Shown here in pieces: positions 1 to 8,107 of a stretch of DNA of 32,810 nt. Within the stretch, counting starts at the first letter, position 1. Every line of letters starts with the position of its first letter. Below the pieces are notes generated by a model. That model did not search any database and had not been told where the DNA came from. It saw only the letters and a program-made list of their open reading frames with translations. The stretch spans positions 3,810-36,619 of the forward strand of contig DLQN01000068.1 in the NCBI GenBank assembly GCA_002477595.1, given 5' to 3'. Source of the stretch: Roseivirga sp. UBA7431 (GTDB taxonomy: Bacteria; Bacteroidota; Bacteroidia; Cytophagales; Cyclobacteriaceae). Position numbers and translations under genes: made by a program.

Positions 1-743
1 TCTCCAGCAAATACTTGTTGACCAACCATGCCGTCATCCGTCATGTTGAATGCGAATTTAAGCATCTTGATAGAAGTAGGGGACTTCTGTAGAATCTCTT
101 GCGCCCAGTCGTAGGCAGTGTCTTCTAATTCATCGTGAGGAACAACTGCATTTACCATTCCCATGTCGAATGCTTCTTGTGCAGAGTAGTTCCTTCCAAG
201 GAAGAAGATTTCTCTCGCACGCTTTTGACCCACCATTTTCGCTAGGTAAGCAGAACCATAGCCACCATCAAAGCTGGTAACGTCTGCATCTGTTTGTTTA
301 AAGATTGCATGCTCTTTACTCGCCAGTGTAAGGTCGCAAACGGTATGCAGACTGTGTCCGCCACCTACTGCCCATCCTGGGGCTACACAGATCACCACCT
401 TCGGCATAAAACGGATAAGACGCTGTACTTCAAGTATGTTAAGTCTAGGCATACCATCATCATCTACATAGCCTTGATGACCCCTTGCGTTTTGATCCCC
501 ACCTGAACAGAATGCCCAGCCACCATCTTTAGCAGAGGGGCCTTCACCTGATAAGAGTACTACACCAATCGAAGTATCCTCACGGGCATCTAATAAAGCT
601 TCGAAGAGCTCCCCTACAGTTTTAGGCCTAAAAGCATTTCTGACTTCCGGACGGTTGAAGGCAATTCGGGCTACGCCATCACCAGATTTTTTGTAGGTGA
701 TGTCTTGATATTCTTTGACGGTTTTCCAGGCTACTTTACTCAT
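1..743 (-). CDS. menB: 1,4-dihydroxy-2-naphthoyl-CoA synthase MenB (3' end off window)
   Basis: Crotonase-family enzyme that closes the second ring of the menaquinone precursor, converting o-succinylbenzoyl-CoA to 1,4-dihydroxy-2-naphthoyl-CoA in the cytoplasm. About 247 codons are visible from the ATG at 743; the C-terminus lies beyond the left edge. I read the start as MSKVAWKTVKEYQDITYKK, then the crotonase motifs CSGGDQNARG, the oxyanion-type glycine run AVGGGHSLH, and FDGGYGSAYLAKMVGQKRARE, all characteristic of MenB rather than of a generic enoyl-CoA hydratase. It is co-directional with menE, menD, menF and menI further right, but four unrelated genes separate it from menE. It appears to have its own promoter immediately upstream (748-778). 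Identity is secure; only the end is missing. Confidence 0.96.
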   Translation of the reverse strand, partial: MSKVAWKTVKEYQDITYKKSGDGVARIAFNRPEVRNAFRPKTVGELFEALLDAREDTSIGVVLLSGEGPSAKDGGWAFCSGGDQNARGHQGYVDDDGMPRLNILEVQRLIRFMPKVVICVAPGWAVGGGHSLHTVCDLTLASKEHAIFKQTDADVTSFDGGYGSAYLAKMVGQKRAREIFFLGRNYSAQEAFDMGMVNAVVPHDELEDTAYDWAQEILQKSPTSIKMLKFAFNMTDDGMVGQQVFAG

Positions 744-747
744 GACA

Positions 748-778
748 CGAAAATACGGCTAAAGGAAGAAGTAGCAAA
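748..778 (-). promoter_or_regulatory. Bacteroidota-type -33/-7 promoter of menB
   Basis: On the minus strand TTTG (775-778) is followed after exactly 19 bases by TATTTTCG (748-755), one mismatch from the Bacteroidota -7 consensus TAnnTTTG. Only four bases separate the -7 box from the menB ATG at 743, so the predicted transcription start falls at or next to the start codon. The motif is seen directly; promoter activity is inferred. Confidence 0.6.
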
Positions 779-797
779 GAGAGTAGGGGGCATAAAA

Positions 798-823
798 AAA
801 GGCCCCGACAAGTCAGGGCCTTT
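798..823 (-). terminator. Rho-independent terminator of the Asp-box protein gene
   Basis: AAAGGCCC (798-805) pairs with GGGCCTTT (816-823) around a short loop. Read on the minus strand the GC-rich stem is followed by a run of seven T (the A-run 794-800 on the plus strand). It lies just past the stop codon at 843 and ahead of the menB promoter, so it separates the two transcripts. Confidence 0.85.
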
Positions 824-842
824 CTAATTGTGTTATTAAACT

Positions 843-3800
843 TTACTTCTTAATAGGATCTGCGAAGTCTTTGAAGAATCCCATGTCAGTACGCTCATAA
901 GCAGTCTTGAATTTAGGCCACTCATTCTCAAAGAACTCGTTGACAATTGTCATCGTCTCATTCATCATCTTCTCACCATTTTCCATAAGGCTTCTTTCAT
1001 TTGGCCCTGGAGCTGTTAGGCGAGAACTAGAATACCTTCTTGCTTGACTAATCCACTGATTAGCATTAGGGTAATCCACACGAGGTGCATTCTGTGCACG
1101 GTCTCTAGGGAGTCCGATAGTCACTTTCTTCACTTCGTCAAACTTCTCATTCATTGCTTTGATCGCTTCCTTTAAGTCTTTAACAGCATCCTTGTCAGCG
1201 TTCTTCATTTGTGCTTCCACTTTAGTGACTACACTTTGAGCATCTCTAACTCTGCCAGTTACTTCTGCCCAAGTTTGAGACATTTTCAAGACTCCATCTT
1301 CGAAGCTTTGCTTAGCTCTTAGGTCAGACATATTCACCTCAATACGAGGATCATAGTGCACTTTCACCATTTTTTCGATCTTCTGATCATTGTAGTCAAT
1401 GTGTACTTTGTAGTCTCCTGGAAGGGCCGAGCCTGCGGATTGCTCACGGTTTCTACCACCGCCTTGTCCGCCACCGAAGTTTCCTCCGCCACGTCCGAAT
1501 CCACCACCACCAGCAGTTCTTTCAACTGGATAAGGGTTTCTTCTTCTTAAGTCCCAAGACAAAGTGTTCATCTGACCCTTTTTAACAGTACCAGAACCAG
1601 TTCTGATTGTATCGCCAGACATACTTAATACTGTCATACTGATTTTAGTAGGAAGCTTTTTAACAGCTGTTTCTTCAGTAGCTTCTTCTTTCTTACCTCT
1701 TTTACGTCTACCCTTAGGCTCTTCTTTAACTTCTTTTTTGCTGTCATCACGCACGAAGTATTTGATGCTAGCTGCGCCAAAGTATTTGTTCTCTCCTTCG
1801 AAAGGACCTCCACTTGCTGGGAATCTCATTCCAGCAGGTTGTCTATATGTCATTTGATAAGCATCAGCTACATCAAATACTACGATGTCCTCTTTCAAGG
1901 CATTCGTTATACCTCTAGCGGCAAAATCTCTCAATGGACGAATATCATCCAAGATGTAGAATGCTCTACCGAAAGTACCAATCGCTAAGTCATGCTCTGT
2001 TTCTTGAATCGCTAAATCCATAGTAGAAGCAGATGGGTATCCGTGGTTCCACTTGTTCCAGTTTTGTGCTTTATCGAAACTTACGTACAAACCATTTTCA
2101 GTTCCTAAGAAGATTAAGTTAGGCTCTATCGGGTCTTGAAGAATTGATAATGTGTAACCGAACACATCACTGTCATCAACAATTCTCGTCCAAGTCTGGC
2201 CGAAATCAGTAGTATGGTAAGCATAAGCCGACCAGTTGTTTCTTCTATAGTCATTAGCAATAACGAAAGCCTCGCCAGCATTGTAACGCGAAGCGACAAT
2301 TTGCGGAATCCAGCTACCTGCAGGTAAACCAGGAAGGTTGGCAGCAGTATTTGTCCAACTACCACCTCTGTTTTGCGTCACTTGAACGTTGCCATCATCA
2401 GTACCTACCCAGATAACATTTTTGTCTACTGGGCTAGGAGCGATAGCGAGCGTAGTTGTATGATTTTCAGCACCTGTTGCATCAATCGTTAAACCACCAC
2501 TAGCGTTTTGTTTTTGCTTCTCAGGATCGTTAGTTGATAAATCTGGAGAAAGTACTTCCCAGTCATCACCTCTGTTTGAACTGTAATGCAAGTGCTGCGA
2601 TCCATAATATACTCCATCCGCGTCATGAGGATCAAGGGCTACTGGAGCGTTCCAGTTAAATCTTAGCGTGATTGAAGTATCAGGAGATGTAGGCTTTACC
2701 GACTTAGTATAACCTGAAACTCTGTCATAACGCGTTACATTACCTTGTTGTGACATGGTGTATCCATAGCGCGAATCACTTGGAATAGGAGCAACATCGA
2801 AACCATCACCGAAGCTTAATTCTTGCCAATCGTGATTTCTGATGCCTGCGTAGTTGAACACATAAGCAGGGCCTACCCAAGAACCATTGTCTTGCATGCC
2901 GCCATAAACGTTGTAAGGCATTTCGTTATCCACATTGATGTGGTAGAACTGACCAACAGGAAGTTTCTCAGTAAATCTCCAAGTATCTCCCATGTCGCGT
3001 GTAATGTTTAATCCACCATCATTACCGTCAACCATAAAGGTTGGATCTTCAGGGTGTATCCACCATGCATGGTGATCTGGGTGAACGCCAGAGTAAGGAA
3101 TAATTACTTCCCATGATTTACCGCCATCCTCAGAGCGTGAAACACTTGAATATAAGCTGTAAAGTCTGTTTTCGTTTTTAGTATCTACGTAGATAGAAGA
3201 GTAATAGAAAGGTCTATTACCCATGTTTGGTTCCTTAGCAGACGCAGCTCTTAATTCCCAGGTTTTACCACCGTCAGTAGATCGATATAAGCCGTTATTC
3301 TTATTCTCGATCAAGGCGTAAATGTAATCAGGTCGACTATGAGCAATTGCCAAACCGATTCTACCATAATCTCCTTTCGGAAGACCACCTTCGCCTTGTA
3401 TGTTTTTCCAAGTGTCACCACCATCCAACGTCATGTATAGTCCTGAACCTTCTCCACCGGATTCAAAAGACCAAGGGAAACGCTTGTGTTCCCACATGGA
3501 TACAAAGATTTTATCTGGGTTACTTGGGTCAGCAACCATATCTGATACACCAGAAAGGTTGTTGGTGAAGAGTACTTGCTTCCAAGTTTTTCCAGCATCA
3601 GTTGTCTTATATACGCCTCTTTCGTCATGTTCTCCCCAAGGTGATCCTATAGCACCTACTAAAACGGTGTTTGGATCATCAGGATGAATGATGATTCTGT
3701 GGATGTTTCTGGTCTTCTCTAAGCCCATCAATTCCCAGGTATCTCCACCATCGATTGATTTGTACACTCCGTAACCAGAGCTTACAGAGTTTCTTGGGTT

Positions 3801-4157
3801 TCCTTCCCCAGTACCTACCCATATAACATCAGGGTTTTTCTGGTAGATGTCGATTGCCCCAATTCCTTGTACGGCTTGATCATCGAAAATAGGCTCCCAG
3901 TCAAGGCCGCCACCTGTAGTTCTCCATACTCCACCAGAGGCTGCTCCGGCAAATATGATTTCAGGATTACTTTCTACAACATCGATAGCAGTGATACGTC
4001 CACTCATCGCGGCCGGACCAATACTTCGTGCTTTCATATTTTTGAACATGTCCATGTCTACTTTCTGCCCAAACATCAGTGGGGCACTAAGCAGAAATGA
4101 CAAACAAATCAGTGAGATTCTTCTTAAATAGGAATCTTGAAGTTTTAAGGTATTCAT
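843..4157 (-). CDS. Secreted sortilin/BNR-type beta-propeller protein
   Basis: Large exported protein of the family annotated in Bacteroidota as glycosyl hydrolase, BNR/Asp-box or VPS10/sortilin-like; the substrate is unknown. An N-terminal signal peptide ends near residue 30 (LLSAPLMFGQ). Residues about 40-770 carry at least ten Asp-box motifs of the form S/T-x-D-x-G-x-T-W, for example KSIDGGDTWEL, KTTDAGKTWKQ, MTLDGGDTWKN, RSTDGGKTWEL and VTQNRGGSWTN, which mark blades of one or two beta-propellers. The C-terminal third is different: a lysine/glutamate-rich segment near residues 805-830, a glycine/arginine-rich stretch near 880-910, then a helical tail. Asp-boxes alone do not prove hydrolase activity, and I see no sialidase RIP motif or catalytic set. 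It is transcribed alone, with a strong terminator behind it. Confidence 0.85.
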   Translation of the reverse strand: MNTLKLQDSYLRRISLICLSFLLSAPLMFGQKVDMDMFKNMKARSIGPAAMSGRITAIDVVESNPEIIFAGAASGGVWRTTGGGLDWEPIFDDQAVQGIGAIDIYQKNPDVIWVGTGEGNPRNSVSSGYGVYKSIDGGDTWELMGLEKTRNIHRIIIHPDDPNTVLVGAIGSPWGEHDERGVYKTTDAGKTWKQVLFTNNLSGVSDMVADPSNPDKIFVSMWEHKRFPWSFESGGEGSGLYMTLDGGDTWKNIQGEGGLPKGDYGRIGLAIAHSRPDYIYALIENKNNGLYRSTDGGKTWELRAASAKEPNMGNRPFYYSSIYVDTKNENRLYSLYSSVSRSEDGGKSWEVIIPYSGVHPDHHAWWIHPEDPTFMVDGNDGGLNITRDMGDTWRFTEKLPVGQFYHINVDNEMPYNVYGGMQDNGSWVGPAYVFNYAGIRNHDWQELSFGDGFDVAPIPSDSRYGYTMSQQGNVTRYDRVSGYTKSVKPTSPDTSITLRFNWNAPVALDPHDADGVYYGSQHLHYSSNRGDDWEVLSPDLSTNDPEKQKQNASGGLTIDATGAENHTTTLAIAPSPVDKNVIWVGTDDGNVQVTQNRGGSWTNTAANLPGLPAGSWIPQIVASRYNAGEAFVIANDYRRNNWSAYAYHTTDFGQTWTRIVDDSDVFGYTLSILQDPIEPNLIFLGTENGLYVSFDKAQNWNKWNHGYPSASTMDLAIQETEHDLAIGTFGRAFYILDDIRPLRDFAARGITNALKEDIVVFDVADAYQMTYRQPAGMRFPASGGPFEGENKYFGAASIKYFVRDDSKKEVKEEPKGRRKRGKKEEATEETAVKKLPTKISMTVLSMSGDTIRTGSGTVKKGQMNTLSWDLRRRNPYPVERTAGGGGFGRGGGNFGGGQGGGRNREQSAGSALPGDYKVHIDYNDQKIEKMVKVHYDPRIEVNMSDLRAKQSFEDGVLKMSQTWAEVTGRVRDAQSVVTKVEAQMKNADKDAVKDLKEAIKAMNEKFDEVKKVTIGLPRDRAQNAPRVDYPNANQWISQARRYSSSRLTAPGPNERSLMENGEKMMNETMTIVNEFFENEWPKFKTAYERTDMGFFKDFADPIKK

Positions 4158-4268
4158 TAGATTCTTGGTTTTGATTGATTAACTCTTCAAAGTATACCAA
4201 GAAAATGAATGCAAAAAACCAAATTCTAAGAGCGCAAGTATGTTGTTATGAATGGCTGAAAAGTCCGT

Positions 4269-4946
4269 CTACATTTCGCGAAGCAGTAATTTGACACCAA
4301 AACCGAAGGTGATGGAGTTAAATCGAGATTGTTGAATGTCTAGTTGATAGTTTTCATTATCTGGATCGTATTGAATGGTATTAGGAGTGAGGTAACTGCC
4401 TCTATTGCTATACGTTTTTCTAAAATGAAGATCAAGACTGACAGATTCGCTGATGATGTATTCCAAACCACCTCCAAATCCATAGGTGAAGAGAAAATCA
4501 TCTAGTTCGAAGAATTCATCTACTACTTCGTCAAATTCACGATCGAATATCCTAGCCCGTGTATACACATAGCTAAAGCCGAAGTTGAAGTCTGCATAAG
4601 GCATTAAGCGTGATAAGGTTTCTGGCTTAATTCTAACAAGAGACAGTAGACGCGACATTTCATTATGGTGTCGATAGCGAACATCTGGTAATGCTGAGCT
4701 ATGGAATCCTTTTCTAACCTTAGAGCCATATCGCGTAAAATCGAAAACGCCACCGAGGTAGACAGGCGACTCGTTAATTTGAAAAGCGCCTTCCATGCCG
4801 AAGCCACCACCCCAGATTTCTGAAGACTCACGCTTTAACTCTCCGGTTGGCAGAAAACCGTGTAATTGAAAACCAATAGTGGAATTATTTTGTGCCGAAA
4901 GGAGCGAAGTAATGAATAGACCGACTATTAAAAGTGTTGCTCTCAT
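4269..4946 (-). CDS. Small outer-membrane beta-barrel protein
   Basis: A 225-residue exported protein of unknown function. The first 18 residues form a clean signal peptide (MRATLLIVGLFITSLLSAQ). The rest alternates hydrophobic and polar residues, with aromatic girdle positions, repeated glycines (IWGGGFGMEGAF, TYGFGGGLEYI) and a C-terminal strand ending FGFGVKLLLREM, the pattern of an 8- to 10-stranded barrel. It lies divergently from the XRE/S24 repressor across a 117-base region with inverted repeats, so it could share regulation with that gene. I cannot assign it to a named porin or OmpA/OmpW subgroup. Confidence 0.72.
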   Translation of the reverse strand: MRATLLIVGLFITSLLSAQNNSTIGFQLHGFLPTGELKRESSEIWGGGFGMEGAFQINESPVYLGGVFDFTRYGSKVRKGFHSSALPDVRYRHHNEMSRLLSLVRIKPETLSRLMPYADFNFGFSYVYTRARIFDREFDEVVDEFFELDDFLFTYGFGGGLEYIISESVSLDLHFRKTYSNRGSYLTPNTIQYDPDNENYQLDIQQSRFNSITFGFGVKLLLREM

Positions 4947-5015
4947 AATTGAAGTTTTGACACTCTCTTTCTAGCCAATTGCATGCCAAAGTAAAACTAA
5001 AAATTTTAACAAAAG

Positions 5016-5043
5016 ACTAAAAATATTAGTGATAGTCATTATC
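5016..5043. promoter_or_regulatory. Candidate operator: two adjacent inverted repeats
   Basis: ACTAA-AAATA-TTAGT (5016-5030) and GATA-GTCAT-TATC (5031-5043) are perfect dyads placed side by side in the gap between the beta-barrel gene and the XRE/S24 repressor. Their centres are 14 bases apart. A third short palindrome, AAACTGTTT (5051-5059), sits just before the repressor ATG. Autoregulatory binding is inferred from position only. Confidence 0.4.
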
Positions 5044-5063
5044 TTTAGACAAACTGTTTAGCT

Positions 5064-5846
5064 ATGAGCACCATCTCCGGTAATATTAAGCATTTAAGAA
5101 AACAGCACCAATGGACGCAGGGCGACTTTGCAGATCGTATAGGTATTAAGCGTTCGCTTGTTGGAGCCTATGAAGAGGGTAGGGCTGACCCAAGGCTTAA
5201 TAACCTCCTTAATATGTCCAAAGTATTCCGTGTTTCGGTGGATAACCTTTTAACAAAGGATCTTACTCGAATGGATTTGAATGCCATAGAAGTATTAAAT
5301 GAGACTACTGGAGATATGAAAATACTCTCTATTACAGTAGATCATGAGGATAAAGAATTTATAGACTTAATCCCTCAAAAAGCCTCTGCTGGATATTTAA
5401 ATGGCTATGCAGACCCTCAGTATTTAGAGGAAATGCCTAAGTTTCAACTGCCCAACTTACCAAAGAACGCTACCTACAGGGCTTTTGAAATTACAGGAGA
5501 CTCCATGTTACCGATTAAGCCAGGAACTGTAGTAATTGGTCAATACGTAGAGGGATTATCCAATATTCGTAATGGTCGTTGCTATATTATTCTATCGAAA
5601 GAAGAAGGCATTGTCTATAAGCGAGTGTTTGACTACACTCAAGAGCATGGACAGTTATTTTTAGTTTCTGATAACAAGGCTTACTCGCCTTACCGTATCG
5701 ATGCAGCTGATGTGATAGAAATATGGGAAGCAAAAGCATTCATCAGTACAGATATTCCAGAGTCTGCTGAAGACGACTTGAATTTTGATGACCTAAAGAA
5801 TATTGTACTAGAACTTCAGAAAGAGATCATTAAGCTTAAGAATTAA
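5064..5846 (+). CDS. XRE-family repressor with S24 (LexA/CI-like) peptidase domain
   Basis: A 260-residue transcriptional regulator. Residues about 5-65 are a helix-turn-helix of the lambda-repressor/XRE type (LRKQHQWTQGDFADRIGIKR, then VGAYEEGRADPRL). Residues about 100-225 are an S24 domain that keeps all parts of the LexA self-cleavage site: the Ala109-Gly110 scissile pair in KASAGYLNGY, the nucleophile Ser147 in TGDSMLPIKPG and the general base Lys186 in GIVYKRVF. The spacings, 38 and 39 residues, are close to those of LexA. No phage genes are nearby, so it is probably a resident stress or self-regulated repressor. The start at 5064 has a TATCTTTA -7-like box at 5040-5047. It faces menE tail to tail with 10 bases between stops. 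Confidence 0.9.
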   Translation: MSTISGNIKHLRKQHQWTQGDFADRIGIKRSLVGAYEEGRADPRLNNLLNMSKVFRVSVDNLLTKDLTRMDLNAIEVLNETTGDMKILSITVDHEDKEFIDLIPQKASAGYLNGYADPQYLEEMPKFQLPNLPKNATYRAFEITGDSMLPIKPGTVVIGQYVEGLSNIRNGRCYIILSKEEGIVYKRVFDYTQEHGQLFLVSDNKAYSPYRIDAADVIEIWEAKAFISTDIPESAEDDLNFDDLKNIVLELQKEIIKLKN

Positions 5847-5856
5847 GCATCTATTT

Positions 5857-6951
5857 CTACACGCTGGATGTTTCTTGCTCATTGGAAGAATTCATAGTGG
5901 CTTGTCTATCGACTTTTCCGCTCTCAGTGAAAACGAAAGCGGGAGTCAAACACCATGTCTTAGCTAAATAATATTTAGGGAGTTGTTCTTTCAATAAATT
6001 TCGGTTTTGGCGAATGAAGTCAATAGTTTTTTGGCTTGTAGAAATGCCAATCAGTTCTTCTCCGAAGACTTCACTCGCCCTTTTCCAAAGGGTAATTGAT
6101 CCTATTAGATGATCTGGGAGTAGTTCGTTGAGTTTTTCTTCAGCAGCCTCGATTAATATTTTGACTCCACCACTATTGACGACCAGGTCTGCTCTTCCCA
6201 ACCATTTGAACTTGCTTCCATTAATTTCAACTATGTCGTTTGTCGCAATCCATTCACTATTAGTTACTGCTCCCTTGATTTCAAGGCAGTTCTTTTGATT
6301 AAGCCTAACCAGATTATCCCCAATAACATCGAACCATTCTGATTTATCTGGGCCATTTAATGGTTTTAAGCCAATATGAGACACAGTTTCAGTCATCCCA
6401 TAGGTGTGATAGCATTGAGCATTTATGGGTTGCAATTTTTCGACCAAATTCTTTGAAACAGCAGCTCCGCCAATAATGATTTTAGTGACGCTGTTGAGAA
6501 GCTTCTTCCCTCTATCTGATTGCAGCAAAGCGTTTACTTGCAATGGGACAAGTGCAGTAAAGTCATATGCATTGTTATTGACAGACTCGCTTAAATCTAT
6601 TGAGGGCTCTACTAAGTCTATTTGCCAGTTGCCGACCATTGCACGTACCAGCATCATCTGCCCTCCGATGAAAGAAGTATTGATACATACGAGGGCTTTA
6701 GTTCCTTCAGCGAGATTGAGCGTTTTAATAGTTGCCTGCGCACTAGCGATCATTTGGCCTCTATTGATTTCAACCTTTTTAGGTTGACCAGTAGAGCCTG
6801 AGGTTGTGATGGAAAAAATCTCTTGTCCGCTAAGCCAAAAATTGATAAATTTTTGGGCAGAAACTAGCCAATGAAGGTCAGTTTCTAAACCCAATTCACA
6901 AAATTGAGTTAAAGAATATAAGCGGTCACCAATAGAAATATTACATTCCAT
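5857..6951 (-). CDS. menE: o-succinylbenzoate-CoA ligase MenE
   Basis: Acyl-adenylate-forming enzyme that activates o-succinylbenzoate with ATP and CoA, the step before MenB. Visible motifs are the P-loop TTSGSTGQPK (residues 49-58), the A5 motif YGMTETVSHIG, the A7 motif GRADLVVNSGGVKI and the C-terminal adenylation lysine in SGKVDRQ (about Lys346). At 364 residues it is shorter than the roughly 450-500 of proteobacterial and Gram-positive MenE, because the N-terminal region is reduced; compact versions are usual in Bacteroidota. It starts only 22 bases from the divergent gene at 6974, so the two promoters must overlap or lie inside the opposite gene. The neighbouring men genes support MenE over other AMP-binding ligases. 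Confidence 0.93.
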   Translation of the reverse strand: MECNISIGDRLYSLTQFCELGLETDLHWLVSAQKFINFWLSGQEIFSITTSGSTGQPKKVEINRGQMIASAQATIKTLNLAEGTKALVCINTSFIGGQMMLVRAMVGNWQIDLVEPSIDLSESVNNNAYDFTALVPLQVNALLQSDRGKKLLNSVTKIIIGGAAVSKNLVEKLQPINAQCYHTYGMTETVSHIGLKPLNGPDKSEWFDVIGDNLVRLNQKNCLEIKGAVTNSEWIATNDIVEINGSKFKWLGRADLVVNSGGVKILIEAAEEKLNELLPDHLIGSITLWKRASEVFGEELIGISTSQKTIDFIRQNRNLLKEQLPKYYLAKTWCLTPAFVFTESGKVDRQATMNSSNEQETSSV

Positions 6952-6973
6952 AACTCAAGTTTAACGATTTGAA

Positions 6974-8107
6974 ATGAGATTAAAACTATACCTACTACTA
7001 ACTGTACTCTTCATTAGTTTTGAAGGATTTGCACAAGACCGTTATACTGTGAAAGGAACGGTAAAGGATGCTGCTACAGGTGATTTAATGCCATTTGCCA
7101 CGGTTTTCTTTGCCGAAACAACATTTGGCACAGCCACAGATGACCAAGGAAACTATACGTTGACAGTTTCTAATCCAGGTACCTATGATTTCATTGTCAA
7201 ATTTGTAGGCTATAAAACTTATGCTACTCAACTAAAATTGGGAGATCAGGCTGAGATAACCATGGATGTTTTAATTGAAGCGGATGCCAAAAGCTTAGGT
7301 GATGTGGTCGTTACCGCCAAGAAAGACGCGAAATGGCAGGAGCACATGCGTGAGTTTAGACTTATATTTTTTGGGGAATCAGCCAACGCACGCCAATGCA
7401 AAATCCTAAACGAAGAAGTGATTGACTTTATCTTTGATGAGGAAAAGGTAATTCTAGAGGCTTTTTCGTCCGAGCCTTTAATTATAGAGAATAAAGCGCT
7501 TGGGTATAAGATTCAGTACTTCTTAGAGCATTTTGAAGTGAACTATACTGCGAATATTAGCAGCTATTATGGGTATACAGTTTTTGAAGAGCTCAAGTCT
7601 AAAAGTCAAAGAAAGATCAATAGGTGGGAGGCTAATCGTAAAAAAGCATATGACGGCTCGGCTGTGCACTTCTTCACCTCCCTTTATGAAAATAGGCTAA
7701 AGGAGGACGGATTCTTTGTGCAAGTTGCTAAAGATGTAACTGGAATGGGGAGATTAATCGATGCAAAGGATGCAAATGTTTATCAGTTTTTAAGGGGGGG
7801 CACTACGGATATTTCTAAGAGGCTTCCTTTTGAAAACCTTCTGTATGTTACCTATGATAAGGAGTTTGAATCTAGGGAATACCAAGAAGTCAAAAGTAGA
7901 AGATCCATCGGTCATGCCTCAGTCAGTAGGCTAGTTAAGCAGCCACAACAATCGTGGATTTCTATCATGGATGGTTTTGAATCAATTGAGTTTGAGCCGA
8001 ACGGCTACGTTTATAATCCAGTATCTTTTTATTCAGCGGGTTATTGGGGGTTTGAAAAAATTGCCGAAATGATTCCCCTTGATTATCGGCCTAAGTCTGA
8101 TAATTAG
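6974..8107 (+). CDS. Exported carboxypeptidase-like regulatory domain protein
   Basis: A 377-residue protein with a signal peptide (residues 1-20, ending FEGFAQ). A CarboxypepD_reg-like beta-sandwich follows (about 22-110: VKGTVKDAATGDLMPFATVFF ... GNYTLTVSNPGTYDFIVKFVGYKTY), ending in the DVVVTAKK linker often seen before TonB-dependent barrels. No barrel or plug domain follows; residues about 115-377 are a soluble alpha/beta region I cannot name, though the same arrangement occurs in hypothetical proteins across Bacteroidota. It lies on the opposite strand between menE and menD, overlapping the menD stop by 4 bases, and probably has no direct link to quinone synthesis. Confidence 0.75.
   Translation: MRLKLYLLLTVLFISFEGFAQDRYTVKGTVKDAATGDLMPFATVFFAETTFGTATDDQGNYTLTVSNPGTYDFIVKFVGYKTYATQLKLGDQAEITMDVLIEADAKSLGDVVVTAKKDAKWQEHMREFRLIFFGESANARQCKILNEEVIDFIFDEEKVILEAFSSEPLIIENKALGYKIQYFLEHFEVNYTANISSYYGYTVFEELKSKSQRKINRWEANRKKAYDGSAVHFFTSLYENRLKEDGFFVQVAKDVTGMGRLIDAKDANVYQFLRGGTTDISKRLPFENLLYVTYDKEFESREYQEVKSRRSIGHASVSRLVKQPQQSWISIMDGFESIEFEPNGYVYNPVSFYSAGYWGFEKIAEMIPLDYRPKSDN

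Noticed and set aside
294..506. A 70-codon open frame on the plus strand
   Set aside because: It lies antisense inside menB, whose protein motifs are unmistakable, and its translation has no recognisable features.
3400..3687. A 95-codon open frame on the plus strand
   Set aside because: Antisense shadow of the Asp-box protein; its composition reflects the repeat codons of the other strand.
843..4157. A sialidase or other assigned glycoside hydrolase
   Set aside because: Asp-boxes are structural; I found no RIP motif, arginine triad or other catalytic set.
4163..4202. TCTTGGT ... ACCAAGA inverted repeat between the beta-barrel and Asp-box genes
   Set aside because: The 7-base arms are 26 bases apart with no U-run; chance in AT-rich DNA is likely and no terminator or operator case can be made.
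5064..5846. A prophage CI repressor
   Set aside because: Domain layout fits CI, but no integrase, Cro, structural or lysis gene occurs anywhere in the window.
6425..6787. A 120-codon open frame on the plus strand
   Set aside because: Entirely antisense to the conserved core of menE.
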